From NCBI RefSeq assembly GCF_016598615.1, contig NZ_CP066831.1, positions 3,906,001 to 3,970,000 of the forward strand: DNA of 64,000 bases. The letters are read 5' to 3'. The translations under genes were made by a program, and so were the position numbers. Source of the DNA: Streptomyces liliifuscus. Its GTDB lineage: Bacteria > Actinomycetota > Actinomycetes > Streptomycetales > Streptomycetaceae. This document shows, one piece after another, positions 8,153 through 16,841 of the stretch. How positions within the stretch are numbered: position 1 is the stretch's first letter; each line of letters opens with the position of its first letter. Below the pieces are notes generated by a model. It worked only from the letters and a program-made list of their open reading frames with translations, was not told the origin of the DNA and did no database searches.

Positions 8153-8764
8153 TCAACTCACCGACCGCACAGTCGTCAAGGCGTCCCGAACCATCCCCGC
8201 CGTACCGCCCTCCCCGGCAGGGGCCAGCACACACGACACCCCCAGCCGCACCACGAGCTCACAGGCCCGGGCCAGCTCCGAGGCCTCGGACTTCGACGTC
8301 CCGGGCACGGTCAGCGATGCGACGGCCCGGTCCCGTACAAGACCCACGAAGTCCCCCGGCGACGGCAACGGCCCATCGGCCCTGCGCTGAGCGGGCACGG
8401 CCGACGAGGACGGCACCGCGGACAGGGTGGGAGAGGGCAGCCTCTCCGCCCAGCACCCCGTGAGCATCGCCCGCACCAGCGCGTTCCCCCGAGCCGCCGA
8501 CACCGTCCACTCCGCCGCGGCGGCCAACCGCTCCCGGGGCTCGGCATGGCTCACCAGAGCCCGCTCGACGCCCGCGAGATACGCGTCGGCCTCCCGCCGT
8601 ACGAGCGCACGCGCGAGCCCGTCCTTGCTCCCGAACTCGTTGTAGAGGGTCTGCCGCGAGACCCCGGCCGCGGCGGCCACGTCGACCATCCGCACGGCGG
8701 ACCACGGACGCCGTCCGAGCGCCGTGTAGGCGGCGTCCAGTAGGGATTCCCGCGCTGCAGGCAT
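8153..8764 (-). CDS. TetR-family transcriptional regulator
   Basis: The 203-residue protein starts at ATG 8764 (MPAARESLLDAAYTALG) with a TetR helix-turn-helix at about residues 23-45 (AAAAGVSRQTLYNEFGSKDG). The ligand-binding C-terminal part is not assignable. It faces the SMR gene and is divergent from hisN, so it may control the exporter, itself or both. An inverted repeat lies just upstream of its start. Confidence 0.88.
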   Translation of the reverse strand: MPAARESLLDAAYTALGRRPWSAVRMVDVAAAAGVSRQTLYNEFGSKDGLARALVRREADAYLAGVERALVSHAEPRERLAAAAEWTVSAARGNALVRAMLTGCWAERLPSPTLSAVPSSSAVPAQRRADGPLPSPGDFVGLVRDRAVASLTVPGTSKSEASELARACELVVRLGVSCVLAPAGEGGTAGMVRDALTTVRSVS

Positions 8765-8802
8765 CGTCGCCTCCCGGGGGCGATCGGCTCTGCGCTTCAG
8801 AG

Positions 8803-8827
8803 TTGACGCGCACGGAGGCACTGTCAA
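8803..8827. promoter_or_regulatory. candidate TetR operator / promoter
   Basis: TTGAC (8803-8807) and GTCAA (8823-8827) form an inverted repeat 39 bp upstream of the tetR start. The right arm also reads as TTGACA on the minus strand, a good -35 box. This fits an autoregulated promoter, but the arms are short. Confidence 0.35.
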
Positions 8828-9018
8828 GGGTTCGCGGCACCGCCGGGGGGGGCGCCAAGCGCCGCCGAGGGGCGCGCGACCGTGCCGGACCGCGGCTCGC
8901 CGCGGGGGTGCGACCGGCCGCGGCGGGGTGCGACCGCCCGCATCCGACCCGTACCTGTAACACAACCCCCGGTCTCCCCCCGTTCCCCGCGGAGCGACCC
9001 GGAAGATACGGTTCGCTC

Positions 9019-9819
9019 ATGCCCGACTATCGCGATGACCTGCGCCTCGCCCATGTCCTGGCGGACGCCGCCGACGCCGCGACGATGGACCGGTTCAAGG
9101 CGCTCGACCTCAAGGTCGAGACCAAGCCGGACATGACCCCGGTGAGTGAGGCCGACAAGGCCGCCGAGGAGCTGATCCGCGGCCACCTCCAACGGGCACG
9201 GCCGCGGGACGCGATCCTCGGCGAGGAGTACGGCGTCGAGGGCACCGGCCCCCGCCGCTGGGTGATCGACCCGATCGACGGCACCAAGAACTACGTACGC
9301 GGCGTACCCGTCTGGGCCACGCTCATCGCGCTCATGGAGGCGAGTGAGGGCGGCTATCAGCCGGTCGTGGGCGTGGTTTCCGCGCCCGCGCTGAGCCGCC
9401 GCTGGTGGGCGGCGAAGGGTCACGGCGCGTTCACCGGCCGCAGTCTGTCGTCCGCGTCCCGGCTGAAGGTCTCCCAGGTCTCGCGCATGCGGGACGCGTC
9501 CTTCGCGTACTCCTCGCTGAGCGGCTGGGAGGAGCGCAGCCTGCTCGACGGCTTCCTCGACCTGACCCGCGAGGTGTGGCGCACGCGCGCGTACGGCGAC
9601 TTCTGGCCGTACATGATGGTCGCCGAGGGCTCGGTCGACATCTGCGCGGAGCCCGAACTGTCGCTGTGGGACATGGCGGCGACCGCGATCGTCGTGACCG
9701 AGGCGGGCGGCTCCTTCACGGGCCTCGACGGCCGCCCGGGCCCGCACAGCGGCAACGCGGCCGCGTCGAACGGCATCCTCCACGACGAGTTGCTGGGGTA
9801 TCTGAACCAGCGCTACTGA
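9019..9819 (+). CDS. hisN: histidinol-phosphatase, inositol monophosphatase family
   Basis: The 266-residue protein has the Mg-binding motifs of the IMPase family: GEEYG at 68-72, DPIDGT at 84-89 and LSLWDMAA in the C-terminal half. In Streptomyces this gene position belongs to HisN, which makes histidinol from histidinol phosphate. The name rests on that context, since the motifs alone cannot separate HisN from other IMPases. Its last 14 bases are the attachment core of the adjacent integrated element, and the reading frame is preserved. Confidence 0.88.
   Translation: MPDYRDDLRLAHVLADAADAATMDRFKALDLKVETKPDMTPVSEADKAAEELIRGHLQRARPRDAILGEEYGVEGTGPRRWVIDPIDGTKNYVRGVPVWATLIALMEASEGGYQPVVGVVSAPALSRRWWAAKGHGAFTGRSLSSASRLKVSQVSRMRDASFAYSSLSGWEERSLLDGFLDLTREVWRTRAYGDFWPYMMVAEGSVDICAEPELSLWDMAATAIVVTEAGGSFTGLDGRPGPHSGNAAASNGILHDELLGYLNQRY
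9806..9819 (+). repeat. attL core, 3' end of hisN
   Basis: ACCAGCGCTACTGA encodes the last residues and stop of hisN. It is repeated exactly at 23692-23705. The integrase gene begins reading toward it 37 bp away. Confidence 0.8.
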
Positions 9820-9856
9820 AGCCGCCTAGGGCTTGACCTGCACGTTTCCCCTATCC

Positions 9857-11092
9857 TCACCCCTCCTGGGCCGTCGTGGGGCCGTCATCGGCCTTCGGGC
9901 CGTCCTCGAACGCGCGGTTCACCGCTTCCCGCGTGCGCTTCTCGCTGCTCGGCATCAGGTGCGTGTACGTCCGCAGCGTGAAGCCGGGGTCATGGTGTCC
10001 CAAGTACTCCGACAACGCCTTGATGCTCTCCCCCGCGTCCAACAGAACGGACGCGTAGAAGTGCCTCAGTGCGTGCATGCCGTTCTGCCTGCCGCGCGGG
10101 ATGCCTGCCTTGTCGAGGGCGGGCCGCCACGCTTTGAGGTTGAAGGAAAAGCGATTCACCGCGCGCCCCTCGGCATTGGGGAAGAGAAGGGAGTGCGTGA
10201 CCGGTGAACCGTCGACCGACCGCCAGGGCAACGGCACGGCCAAGGGCGGATGCTGCGCGATATGAGCCTCAAGCGCGCGAGCAACGCTCTCAGGCAGAGG
10301 GACCGTACGTGCCTTGCCGCCCTTGGGAAGCGCGAACACCTGCTTCGTGGCGATGAGTTTGACCTGCCGGACGATGTGAACGACTCCTTCGACGAAGTCC
10401 ACATCGTCAACGGCCAGGCCAAGCACTTCGCCCTGCCGCATGCCGCACCCGCCGGCCAGATCCACCATGGCTCGGTACCGCTCCGGCAGTTCCGAGCGCA
10501 TCGCCAGCACGCGCTCAGGTCCCCACGGAACGATCCGGCGAGGTTCCGGCTTCGGTGCCTTCACGGACGACGAACGGCACGGGTTGTGCGGGATCAGGCG
10601 ATCGTCGACGGCAGCCGCCAACATCGCGTTGAGGTTCGCGAAGATGACCCGCTGATAGGCGGGGGCCAATCCCCCGTCTTCGAGCTTTCGCAGCCACTCG
10701 CGGATATGGATCGGCCGCAGTGAGTCGAGCGAGCGGCTGCCGAGGTGCGGCAGGACGTGAAGGCGGATGCGCGTCTCCGTGCTCACGAACGTACTGGGGT
10801 CCATGGTGAGAGACGCCAACCACCGTTCGGCGTGCTGCCGCACGGTGAGGCGACCGGCCCGAGGGTCGATGTACTGCCCGCGCGTCATGTCCGCCTCGAT
10901 CCCGGACAGCCACTTCTCGGCGAGTCGCTTCTGCCCATCGGGGAAGCTCTTGGACTTCTCGGTGCCGTCGGGGCCGATGTACCGGGCCCGGTAGCGCAGG
11001 CCGCTTCCGTGGCGGTCACTCTTCACACGGGCGGTCTTGCCGTCGGCGTTGGTCTCGGTCTTGTACCAGCGGTCTTGGATGTGGCCTGCCAT
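9857..11092 (-). CDS. int: tyrosine recombinase (AICE integrase)
   Basis: The 411-residue phage-type integrase has an N-terminal arm/core-binding region (about 30-170) and a catalytic domain with the complete set R219 (CGMRQGE), K260, H340-R343 (HALRH), H366 and Y376 (RTYTH). It should catalyse site-specific insertion at the hisN 3' end and, with Xis, excision. Its stop is 37 bp from the attL core, the usual AICE arrangement. ATG 11092 is preceded by GAGAGGAC. Confidence 0.96.
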   Translation of the reverse strand: MAGHIQDRWYKTETNADGKTARVKSDRHGSGLRYRARYIGPDGTEKSKSFPDGQKRLAEKWLSGIEADMTRGQYIDPRAGRLTVRQHAERWLASLTMDPSTFVSTETRIRLHVLPHLGSRSLDSLRPIHIREWLRKLEDGGLAPAYQRVIFANLNAMLAAAVDDRLIPHNPCRSSSVKAPKPEPRRIVPWGPERVLAMRSELPERYRAMVDLAGGCGMRQGEVLGLAVDDVDFVEGVVHIVRQVKLIATKQVFALPKGGKARTVPLPESVARALEAHIAQHPPLAVPLPWRSVDGSPVTHSLLFPNAEGRAVNRFSFNLKAWRPALDKAGIPRGRQNGMHALRHFYASVLLDAGESIKALSEYLGHHDPGFTLRTYTHLMPSSEKRTREAVNRAFEDGPKADDGPTTAQEG

Positions 11093-11115
11093 GTGGCGGC
11101 GGTCCTCTCAACACG

Positions 11116-11153
11116 CAGCAGGGAGAGCCGCCGGGTAGCGGCTCTCCCTGCTG
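11116..11153. terminator. 16-bp hairpin between xis and int
   Basis: A perfect 16-bp inverted repeat (11116-11131 and 11138-11153) with a 6-nt loop sits between the xis stop and the int start. It could attenuate transcription from xis into int. Confidence 0.6.
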
Positions 11154-11171
11154 TCTGCGGTGGGTGTTGGG

Positions 11172-11417
11172 TCAGGCGGCGTCTTGGTCGGTGCTCTTGC
11201 GTTCGGCCACGTGGGCGAGCACGTCGGCGGGGTCGTAGCGGATGTACTTGCCGATGCGGAATCCGGGCGGACCGATGCGCTTCTTGCGCCACTGGTAGAC
11301 GGTTTCTTTGGGCACCTCGAAGATCTCAGCGATGTCGTCGGAGGTGAGGTACCGATCGGGCAGGCCGCCGCGAAGGGTGGCGCGCGGGTCGGACTGAGCG
11401 GAACTGGTTCGGCTCAT
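11172..11417 (-). CDS. xis: excisionase-like MerR-type HTH protein
   Basis: This small basic protein of 81 residues from ATG 11417 has a helix-turn-helix of the HTH_17 excisionase class (TSDDIAEIFEVPKETVYQWR, followed by a GKYIRYDPADV wing). It lies directly upstream of int on the same strand, where AICEs keep xis. I preferred this start over 11495 because a GAGGAA ribosome site precedes it and the longer N-terminus is low-complexity. Confidence 0.88.
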   Translation of the reverse strand: MSRTSSAQSDPRATLRGGLPDRYLTSDDIAEIFEVPKETVYQWRKKRIGPPGFRIGKYIRYDPADVLAHVAERKSTDQDAA

Positions 11418-11487
11418 GGGATTCCTCGGAGGTTGAGGCACGTCGCGTGGGGCCTCGGACTCCGTGTGTGTCCGAGGTTCGGATTTC

Positions 11488-11694
11488 TGCGTCACCGCGT
11501 CATCAGCGTCACTTGAGGCTCTGACCTGCGGGTTTAGGTGACGCGGCCGTTCGGGGCTGCGTCACCGGTGCGTCATCGGCTGCGTCATCTGGTGACGCAG
11601 GTGACGCAGGATGACGCAGAGCCATCCGTCTGCGTCATCGCTGTTAGCGCAGATCAGCGGCCGTTTTCCGGCTCGGGTGACGCAGGTGACGCAG
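11488..11694. repeat. iteron-like TGACGCA array, candidate replication origin
   Basis: About a dozen copies of (G)TGACGCA(G) or its reverse complement lie within 207 bp. Examples are 11488-11495, 11505-11512, 11537-11543, 11558-11565, 11581-11588, 11592-11600, 11601-11609, 11612-11619, 11631-11638, 11677-11685 and 11686-11694. Several are tandem at 9-10 bp spacing. The array sits in a non-coding gap (11418-11859) between xis and the replication genes, as expected for an origin bound by Rep. Apart from its last 8 bp of overlap with the N-terminal extension of the longer xis frame, there is no coding here. Confidence 0.65.
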
Positions 11695-11800
11695 CGTCTT
11701 CCTACTTAGGACAAAGAAGGGGCCGCCTGTAGTACCTCGGTGCGCCTTACAGAGCGAAGAAGGAGCCGCTGCGCGGCGCGACCTTGGGGCGGCGTTCCGC

Positions 11801-11838
11801 CGAACAGCAAGAGGAGCACGTGCTCCTCTTGCTGTTCG
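11801..11838. terminator. 38-bp perfect palindrome downstream of replication operon
   Basis: The 38 bases read identically on both strands around an axis at 11819/11820 (arms CGAACAGCAAGAGGAGCAC). It begins 21 bp past the stop of the ATPase gene and can form a very stable stem. Termination is the simplest role. A structural role in replication is possible because the iteron array is next to it. Confidence 0.65.
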
Positions 11839-11859
11839 CTTGAGCGTGCGGGTCGCGGG

Positions 11860-13341
11860 TCAGAACGCGTGCGTCTGCTCGTGCGGAGGCAGGGTCAGGA
11901 CGACTGTGCGGGTCATTTCGAGGTAGCGGCCCGCCTTGGTGCGGCCCGAGTCGATGAGGACGCCCCGAGCGGCCAGCGTGGGTTGGAGGCGCTTGAGGCG
12001 GTCGGAGAGGACTTTGCCGGTGGTGGGCCACCCCTTGGGCAGGGGACGGCAGTCGTCGCCGCTGTAGAGGCTGCTGAGGCAGGCCAGCCACTCCGTGGAC
12101 GTCATCTGCTGCGCTGCACCCGGCTCGATGGTGTCGGCGTGCCGGAGAACGGTCTGCGCGAGGAGGTCACCCTCGATCACGTCGTCGTTCAGGTCGTCCA
12201 GACTCGCCCGGTAGGCAGGCAGGGCCCCGAGACCGGTCGCCGCGTCGAACTGCGCGCACAGGTGCGCGAAGTCCGCCATCCGCAGGTCAGTGGGCGTCTC
12301 CGCCGTCACCGCGCGGACCTTGACCGTGAGGTCCAGGAGCGAGCCCAGCACGACGGGCAGCACTTCCGCGTAGTCCGCCCACAGTTCGGCCTCGGTGCGC
12401 CGTACGCGGGGCCGCTCCAGCCGCAGCGGCAGGAGCCGTTCCGCGAGGTCGGGCCGGATGACGCCGACGTCGATTCCGGTGAGGAGGAGGGGGCGGCGGT
12501 AGCCGACGCGGAAGACGTCCCCGTCGGTGAACAGGGCCCGCTTGACGCTCTCGGCGCCGGTGACGATGCAGCACATCGCGTCGGACAGGTCGGGGGTCAT
12601 GTGGGAGAGGTTGTCCAGCGCGGTGACCCAACCCGCCGCCACCGCCGCGATCAGGTTCTCTTCATCCTTCGGCGCCCTGCGCAGGTCCCCGCTCATGCCC
12701 TCGATGATCCGAACGAGCATGCGGCCCCCGGTGGACTTGCCCGCTCCTTGCGGTCCGGTGAGGAACGGCGCGGGCACCGGCACGGACGGACCGAGGCAGC
12801 CGATCAGCCACGCGATGGCCAGGCACTCGGTCTCGGCGTTGGCGAAGTTGCACAGCCGCATCAGCAGGTCGATGCCCTTGCCGTCGGTGTCCTTGACCGG
12901 CAGCGGCAGTTCCCCGGTGAGCTGCGTGCGCCGCCAGCACACCTCCCGGGGGTCGGGGGTGAGGATGTCCCAGCCGGTGGGGTGGATGCGGACGGACTGT
13001 CCGTCGTCGCGGCCCAGGTCCAGCCATGTCGCTCCGTCGAATCCGGGGGCCACACGGATGTTCACGGCGTGTGTGTCCGCGTCCAGTGCGAGGGCTTCGA
13101 TCAGGTCCAACGCCTCTTTCATCGCGGACCCGTTGAACACGCCGCGTCCGTCCTTGAACAGGCCGACCATGAGTTCCTGCCGGTGGCTTCCCGTGGTGCC
13201 CTGGGAGCGCATCGGGCGGGCCACGGGGTGCCCGTTCTTCTGCGCGTAGACGGTTCCGTCGGGGGTGCGGAAGTACCGGAAGTGGGCCTGTGCGTAGTCC
13301 GTAATGACTTCGCGGCCGGGAGTCTTGTCGTCCTCAGACAT
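11860..13341 (-). CDS. AICE replication ATPase/helicase-like protein
   Basis: The 493-residue protein has a P-loop (TGPQGAGKST, about residues 195-205) and a probable Walker B (WVTALDNLS) in a core resembling phage D5/SF3-type helicases. No primase domain is seen. Its start overlaps the Prim-Pol stop by 8 bp, so the two proteins should be made together and may act as primase and helicase at the adjacent iteron origin. It is not a RepSA-type rolling-circle initiator. The helicase call is inferred from the P-loop and context. Confidence 0.72.
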   Translation of the reverse strand: MSEDDKTPGREVITDYAQAHFRYFRTPDGTVYAQKNGHPVARPMRSQGTTGSHRQELMVGLFKDGRGVFNGSAMKEALDLIEALALDADTHAVNIRVAPGFDGATWLDLGRDDGQSVRIHPTGWDILTPDPREVCWRRTQLTGELPLPVKDTDGKGIDLLMRLCNFANAETECLAIAWLIGCLGPSVPVPAPFLTGPQGAGKSTGGRMLVRIIEGMSGDLRRAPKDEENLIAAVAAGWVTALDNLSHMTPDLSDAMCCIVTGAESVKRALFTDGDVFRVGYRRPLLLTGIDVGVIRPDLAERLLPLRLERPRVRRTEAELWADYAEVLPVVLGSLLDLTVKVRAVTAETPTDLRMADFAHLCAQFDAATGLGALPAYRASLDDLNDDVIEGDLLAQTVLRHADTIEPGAAQQMTSTEWLACLSSLYSGDDCRPLPKGWPTTGKVLSDRLKRLQPTLAARGVLIDSGRTKAGRYLEMTRTVVLTLPPHEQTHAF

Positions 13342-14197
13342 GCTGAAGTCCCAACGTGGTCAGGGCGTTGGTCCACGCATCCGTGCAGTGCCGGGCGCTC
13401 TCGCCCTTGGCCTGCGCTGCGGTGAACAGCCGGGCGGTGTGAGCGTCGGTGAGGCAGCCGCACCGGCCGTGCGCGGACAGCACCGCGAGGAACGTCCGGT
13501 AGACGGTCGCGTGCACCGCAATGCGGGCTTCGGTGATCCGCTGTACGGCCATGGCAATGCCACGGTCCAGATAGGTGGGCGTGCGGTGCGGGCACTGCCC
13601 GCCACCGGCCAGCGCGGGCACCGCGACAGACGTTGGACGGGTCGAGGCCGACGCCTTCACGGTCAGCGCACGCACGGCATCCGGCAGGGCCGTCATGGTG
13701 CCGGTGCCGGGCCCGAGGTAGCGGGCGTAGGCCATGGTGGACTTGATGTCGACGCCGGTCCGTACGCCGTTGGCGCCCTGCATCGCACCCTGGTAGAGCC
13801 AGTGCTCGCCCCGGGTCGTCGGCACGATCCGGGTAGCGGGCAGGCTCGCACGGGCCCACACGATGGCGGCCTCGTTGTCGAGATCCACGACAGTCAGGCC
13901 TGCGCCGCCGGGGTGGTAGGCCACGCCCGCCGCTTCCCGCCACGCCCTCGCCCACGACGTCGAGTTGATGACGTGGGGGTTGGTGGTGGCGGCGGCCCAG
14001 CCGTGGCACGGCTGCGGGCAGGCACAGGGGCCGGGGATCTTCATGTTCGGTCGGCCACCGCACGCGTTGCGCGCGCAGGTCGGACAGTTCCCGAACGGCA
14101 TCTTCCCTGCTCGTAACGGCATCGGGGGTACGCCGTGGGCTGCCAGCGATAGGGCGGTAGCGAGATGGTCTCGCCGAATGTCGGTGAGTTGGGTCAT
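13334..14197 (-). CDS. bifunctional DNA primase/polymerase (Prim-Pol)
   Basis: The 287-residue protein has Prim-Pol features: an N-terminal zinc-ligand-rich segment (CPTCARNACGG ... CACPQPCHGW), a GLTVVDLDN acidic catalytic motif near residue 105 and the downstream TRGEHWLYQG histidine motif. Such proteins initiate replication of plasmids and of AICEs of the Prim-Pol class. It starts at ATG 14197 with GGAGAC upstream and is the first gene of the rep operon. Confidence 0.85.
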   Translation of the reverse strand: MTQLTDIRRDHLATALSLAAHGVPPMPLRAGKMPFGNCPTCARNACGGRPNMKIPGPCACPQPCHGWAAATTNPHVINSTSWARAWREAAGVAYHPGGAGLTVVDLDNEAAIVWARASLPATRIVPTTRGEHWLYQGAMQGANGVRTGVDIKSTMAYARYLGPGTGTMTALPDAVRALTVKASASTRPTSVAVPALAGGGQCPHRTPTYLDRGIAMAVQRITEARIAVHATVYRTFLAVLSAHGRCGCLTDAHTARLFTAAQAKGESARHCTDAWTNALTTLGLQHV

Positions 14198-14431
14198 GCT
14201 GAAGGTCTCCAGTTCTCTTTGAGCGTGCTGGATTGGCGGCGGCCCCGGTTCTTGGTCGGATGGGGGCCGCCGTTGTCGTGACTAGGAGTTGTCGGGCGGT
14301 CATGAGCCAGAGCGCTGAGCCTGAGGCTCCGCCCGGTGCGTCACGGATTTTTGCGCCCTGACCTGCAGCGTTCATGTGGTCGTTTGTGTGTAAAACTCCA
14401 CGGCACACGAACCAATGCGAAGGCAGGGCAC
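14198..14431. other. intergenic with hairpin between rep operon and lipoprotein gene
   Basis: This divergent region must hold both promoters. A 10-bp hairpin (14237-14246 with 14263-14272) and a smaller one (14317-14329) are visible. A CTGACCTGC motif shared with other element gaps is at 14358-14366. Confidence 0.45.
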
Positions 14432-14962
14432 ATGCGTGGGGTGGGAGTGGCCGTGGCCGCGATAGCGGTGATGACGGCGCTGACAGGTTGCGGCGGCGGT
14501 GACAGTGTCGACGCAGCGGGCGAGCGGACGACTGCTCGTGCGGCCGAAAAGGCGGCCAAGGACGAGTTGACCGTGGATGCCGTGCGGGGTGATGTCCGGT
14601 CTGCGGCCAAGGCCGCGGGGATCGGACGGCTGAGTTTCCCCGACATGAGCAAGGCGGGCTCTCCGTGCCGTGTGCTGGGGGTCTTGCGGACTGAGGACGC
14701 GCCGAAGCGTGAGGTCGTGGATTCGGTGTCTGTTGTGCTGAAAGCACGGGGCTGGGGACGGATGGAGCGGATGTCAGCCGAGGACGGTGGCCAGGCTTGG
14801 CACCTGGAGAAGAACGGCTGGGACATGTTCCTGGGTGCGGGGAAGGTCCCCGAGGGAGCGGGGATCGTATTCGACGCGTCGGGGAAAGCGTGCGGGGTGC
14901 CCATGCCGTCGCGGCCCGCAGCCTCCGAGACTGCGCCTCCTGAGCGGCCCGTCCTGCCCTGA
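14432..14962 (+). CDS. putative lipoprotein carried by the AICE
   Basis: The 176-residue product has a lipoprotein signal (MRGVGVAVAAIAVMTALTGC, lipobox LTGC with Cys20) and no domain I recognise. ATG 14432 is chosen over the upstream frame because AGGCAGGG precedes it and it gives a clean signal peptide. It reads against the replication and transfer genes on either side. A surface lipoprotein on a conjugative element could act in exclusion or recipient sensing, which is a guess. Confidence 0.72.
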   Translation: MRGVGVAVAAIAVMTALTGCGGGDSVDAAGERTTARAAEKAAKDELTVDAVRGDVRSAAKAAGIGRLSFPDMSKAGSPCRVLGVLRTEDAPKREVVDSVSVVLKARGWGRMERMSAEDGGQAWHLEKNGWDMFLGAGKVPEGAGIVFDASGKACGVPMPSRPAASETAPPERPVLP

Positions 14963-14990
14963 GCGCAGCCGCTCTCTGTGCTGCGGTGGG

Positions 14991-16841
14991 TCAGGCGGCG
15001 GCGGAGTCGTCGCGCGTGGTGGTCAGTCGGCCGTCCGTGGTGCGGAAGAGCGTGCCACCGGTGGTGAGAGCTTTGATCTCGCGCGAGACGGTGCCCTTGT
15101 TCAGGCCTGTCGCGTCGGCCACGTCCTTCGCGGTGCGGGCCCCGGACTGCACGGCGGTGAGCACCTTGTCCCGGTTGGACGCCGTCCCGGACGGTGCGGC
15201 GGTGCCCTTGACCAGGTGCAGCGGTCGCGGCGACTGCCCGCCGGTCGACTGGTCCGGGGTCCAGATCGACTTGGGCAGTGCGCGTACGCCCGCGTCGTCG
15301 AGGGTCCAAGTGCGCAGCATGCGAGGGCCGTAGCCCTTGAGGTATCCGTGCCCTCGGTACTCGCGGCCGTCGGGGATCTGGTGCGGGGCGTAGTGCGCGC
15401 AGTCGTCCAGCGCGACCTGAGCCTGTGTCGTGCCGGCCACCCGCAGCGAGAACCGCGTGAGGAGGTTCGGTGCGATCAGCTTGTGCACGCCCGGGGCCCC
15501 ACCATCGGTGAGCGGGTACTGGGTGGCCCACCACAGGACGACCCCGCGCGAGCGGCCCAGCGAGGACAGTTCGATCAGCCGTTGCAGCCGGTCCTTGTCC
15601 TTGGTGATCAGGGCCAGGATCACCTGTCCCTCGTCCACGACGACGGTGAGCTGACGGCCGTCCCACACGCTGATCCCGCGCTGTTTCATGTCGACCTTGC
15701 GGCGGTTCATCTCCGCGTGCGCTTCATCCACGGCGTCGGTGATCTCGTCGCGTTCTACGGCGACGCGGCACGCGGACTCCCAGATGTTGGCCTCTTCGCC
15801 CTTGCCGTCGATGAGCAGCAGGTCACCGCGCAAATGGGCGGTCGCCATGAGCGGGCGGAAGGACCAGGACTTGCCGGTGCCGGACGCGCCGGACACCAAC
15901 AGCCGCTCGTCGAACGGGATCAGGACCTCATCCCCGGTCTCGGTGTCCAGAGCGAGGCTCATCATCAGCGGGTCGGACGGGATGCGGTCCGGGGTCCACA
16001 GCGAGGAAACCCCCGCGGCTGCCGACCGGGTCGCCAACGTCACGACAGCCCACCCGCCGCGCGAGGCGGACGTGATCCGTATGCGCAGCGCGGTGCGGGC
16101 ACCCAGCAGCGCACGGACCGAATCGGCCTTGTCCGCGAGCGTCTTGACCGTCCACGTCCCATCCAGCCGGATCTCACACCGGATACCTCCCGGCTCCATG
16201 CTCGGCGGCGTGGTGACCGTGCCGGACAGACCACGGTCCGGGGCGTGCTCGACCCAGTACGACGGGTCGAGCCGTTCCATGAGCTGACGCTCTTCCAGCG
16301 ACAGCGACTCATCCACCACCACCCGCAGCTTGCGCCGCCCGAGCGCGAGGGCGGCCACGTTCGCCCCGACGAGTACGGCCGAAGTCGCGGCCGGCCAGAT
16401 GGTCAGGTGTGAGGTGGACATGAGCGCGGACGCAATCGCGCTCGGCACGGCGTGCACCGAGTGTGCCTGAATCGCGCGGGCCTTGAGTGTGCTCGGGTAG
16501 TTCACCCGCGCGGCCTTGAGCTTGGCGCGGGTGTCGCGCTCGTGCCGCGCGGCTGCCTTGCTCGCGACGCGCGCGGCGCGGCGACCGGCCGCGAACGGAT
16601 TGTTGGACGCGGCGCGCGCGGTGAGTTGCTGGCTCTTGGCGGTGGAGTGCGTGGACCGTGCGGCGTTGTGCTCCTTCTGCGTCGCCATGAGCGTCTTCAA
16701 GTGCTCGGGGGTGCGCAGCTTGTTCCGCCGGTCGGCCTCAAGGTCCCAGCGGGTGGCGAACGGCACGCACACCGGGGCGAGTGAATCCAGCGCGCTGTTG
16801 GTGGTGTTGGCGGTGGTCGACCATGCTTGTTTCCAGTCCAC
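14991..16841 (-). CDS. TraB-like FtsK/SpoIIIE DNA translocase
   Basis: This is the single transfer protein of Streptomyces-type conjugation, a hexameric motor pumping double-stranded DNA. The chain (616 residues from GTG 16841) has a basic N-terminal region, hydrophobic segments around 135-175, Walker A GASGTGKS at 318-325, Walker B LTVVVDEG at 398-405 and a C-terminal winged helix (DVADATGLNKGTVSREIKAL) that would read 8-bp recognition repeats. GTG 16841 is chosen because GGAGGA lies 6 bases upstream; a TTG at 16856 overlaps that site. Confidence 0.9.
   Translation of the reverse strand: MDWKQAWSTTANTTNSALDSLAPVCVPFATRWDLEADRRNKLRTPEHLKTLMATQKEHNAARSTHSTAKSQQLTARAASNNPFAAGRRAARVASKAAARHERDTRAKLKAARVNYPSTLKARAIQAHSVHAVPSAIASALMSTSHLTIWPAATSAVLVGANVAALALGRRKLRVVVDESLSLEERQLMERLDPSYWVEHAPDRGLSGTVTTPPSMEPGGIRCEIRLDGTWTVKTLADKADSVRALLGARTALRIRITSASRGGWAVVTLATRSAAAGVSSLWTPDRIPSDPLMMSLALDTETGDEVLIPFDERLLVSGASGTGKSWSFRPLMATAHLRGDLLLIDGKGEEANIWESACRVAVERDEITDAVDEAHAEMNRRKVDMKQRGISVWDGRQLTVVVDEGQVILALITKDKDRLQRLIELSSLGRSRGVVLWWATQYPLTDGGAPGVHKLIAPNLLTRFSLRVAGTTQAQVALDDCAHYAPHQIPDGREYRGHGYLKGYGPRMLRTWTLDDAGVRALPKSIWTPDQSTGGQSPRPLHLVKGTAAPSGTASNRDKVLTAVQSGARTAKDVADATGLNKGTVSREIKALTTGGTLFRTTDGRLTTTRDDSAAA

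Noticed and set aside
9820..9856. tRNA gene as attachment site of the element
   Set aside because: No cloverleaf can be found at either end; the repeated sequence is the hisN 3' end.
11488..11694. CRISPR array in the TGACGCA repeats
   Set aside because: Repeats are 7-9 bp, in both orientations, with no regular spacers and no cas genes.
11740..13425. 561-codon plus-strand frame over the replication ATPase
   Set aside because: It has no recognisable domain and covers the iteron-side palindrome, whereas the minus frame has a P-loop and is coupled to Prim-Pol.
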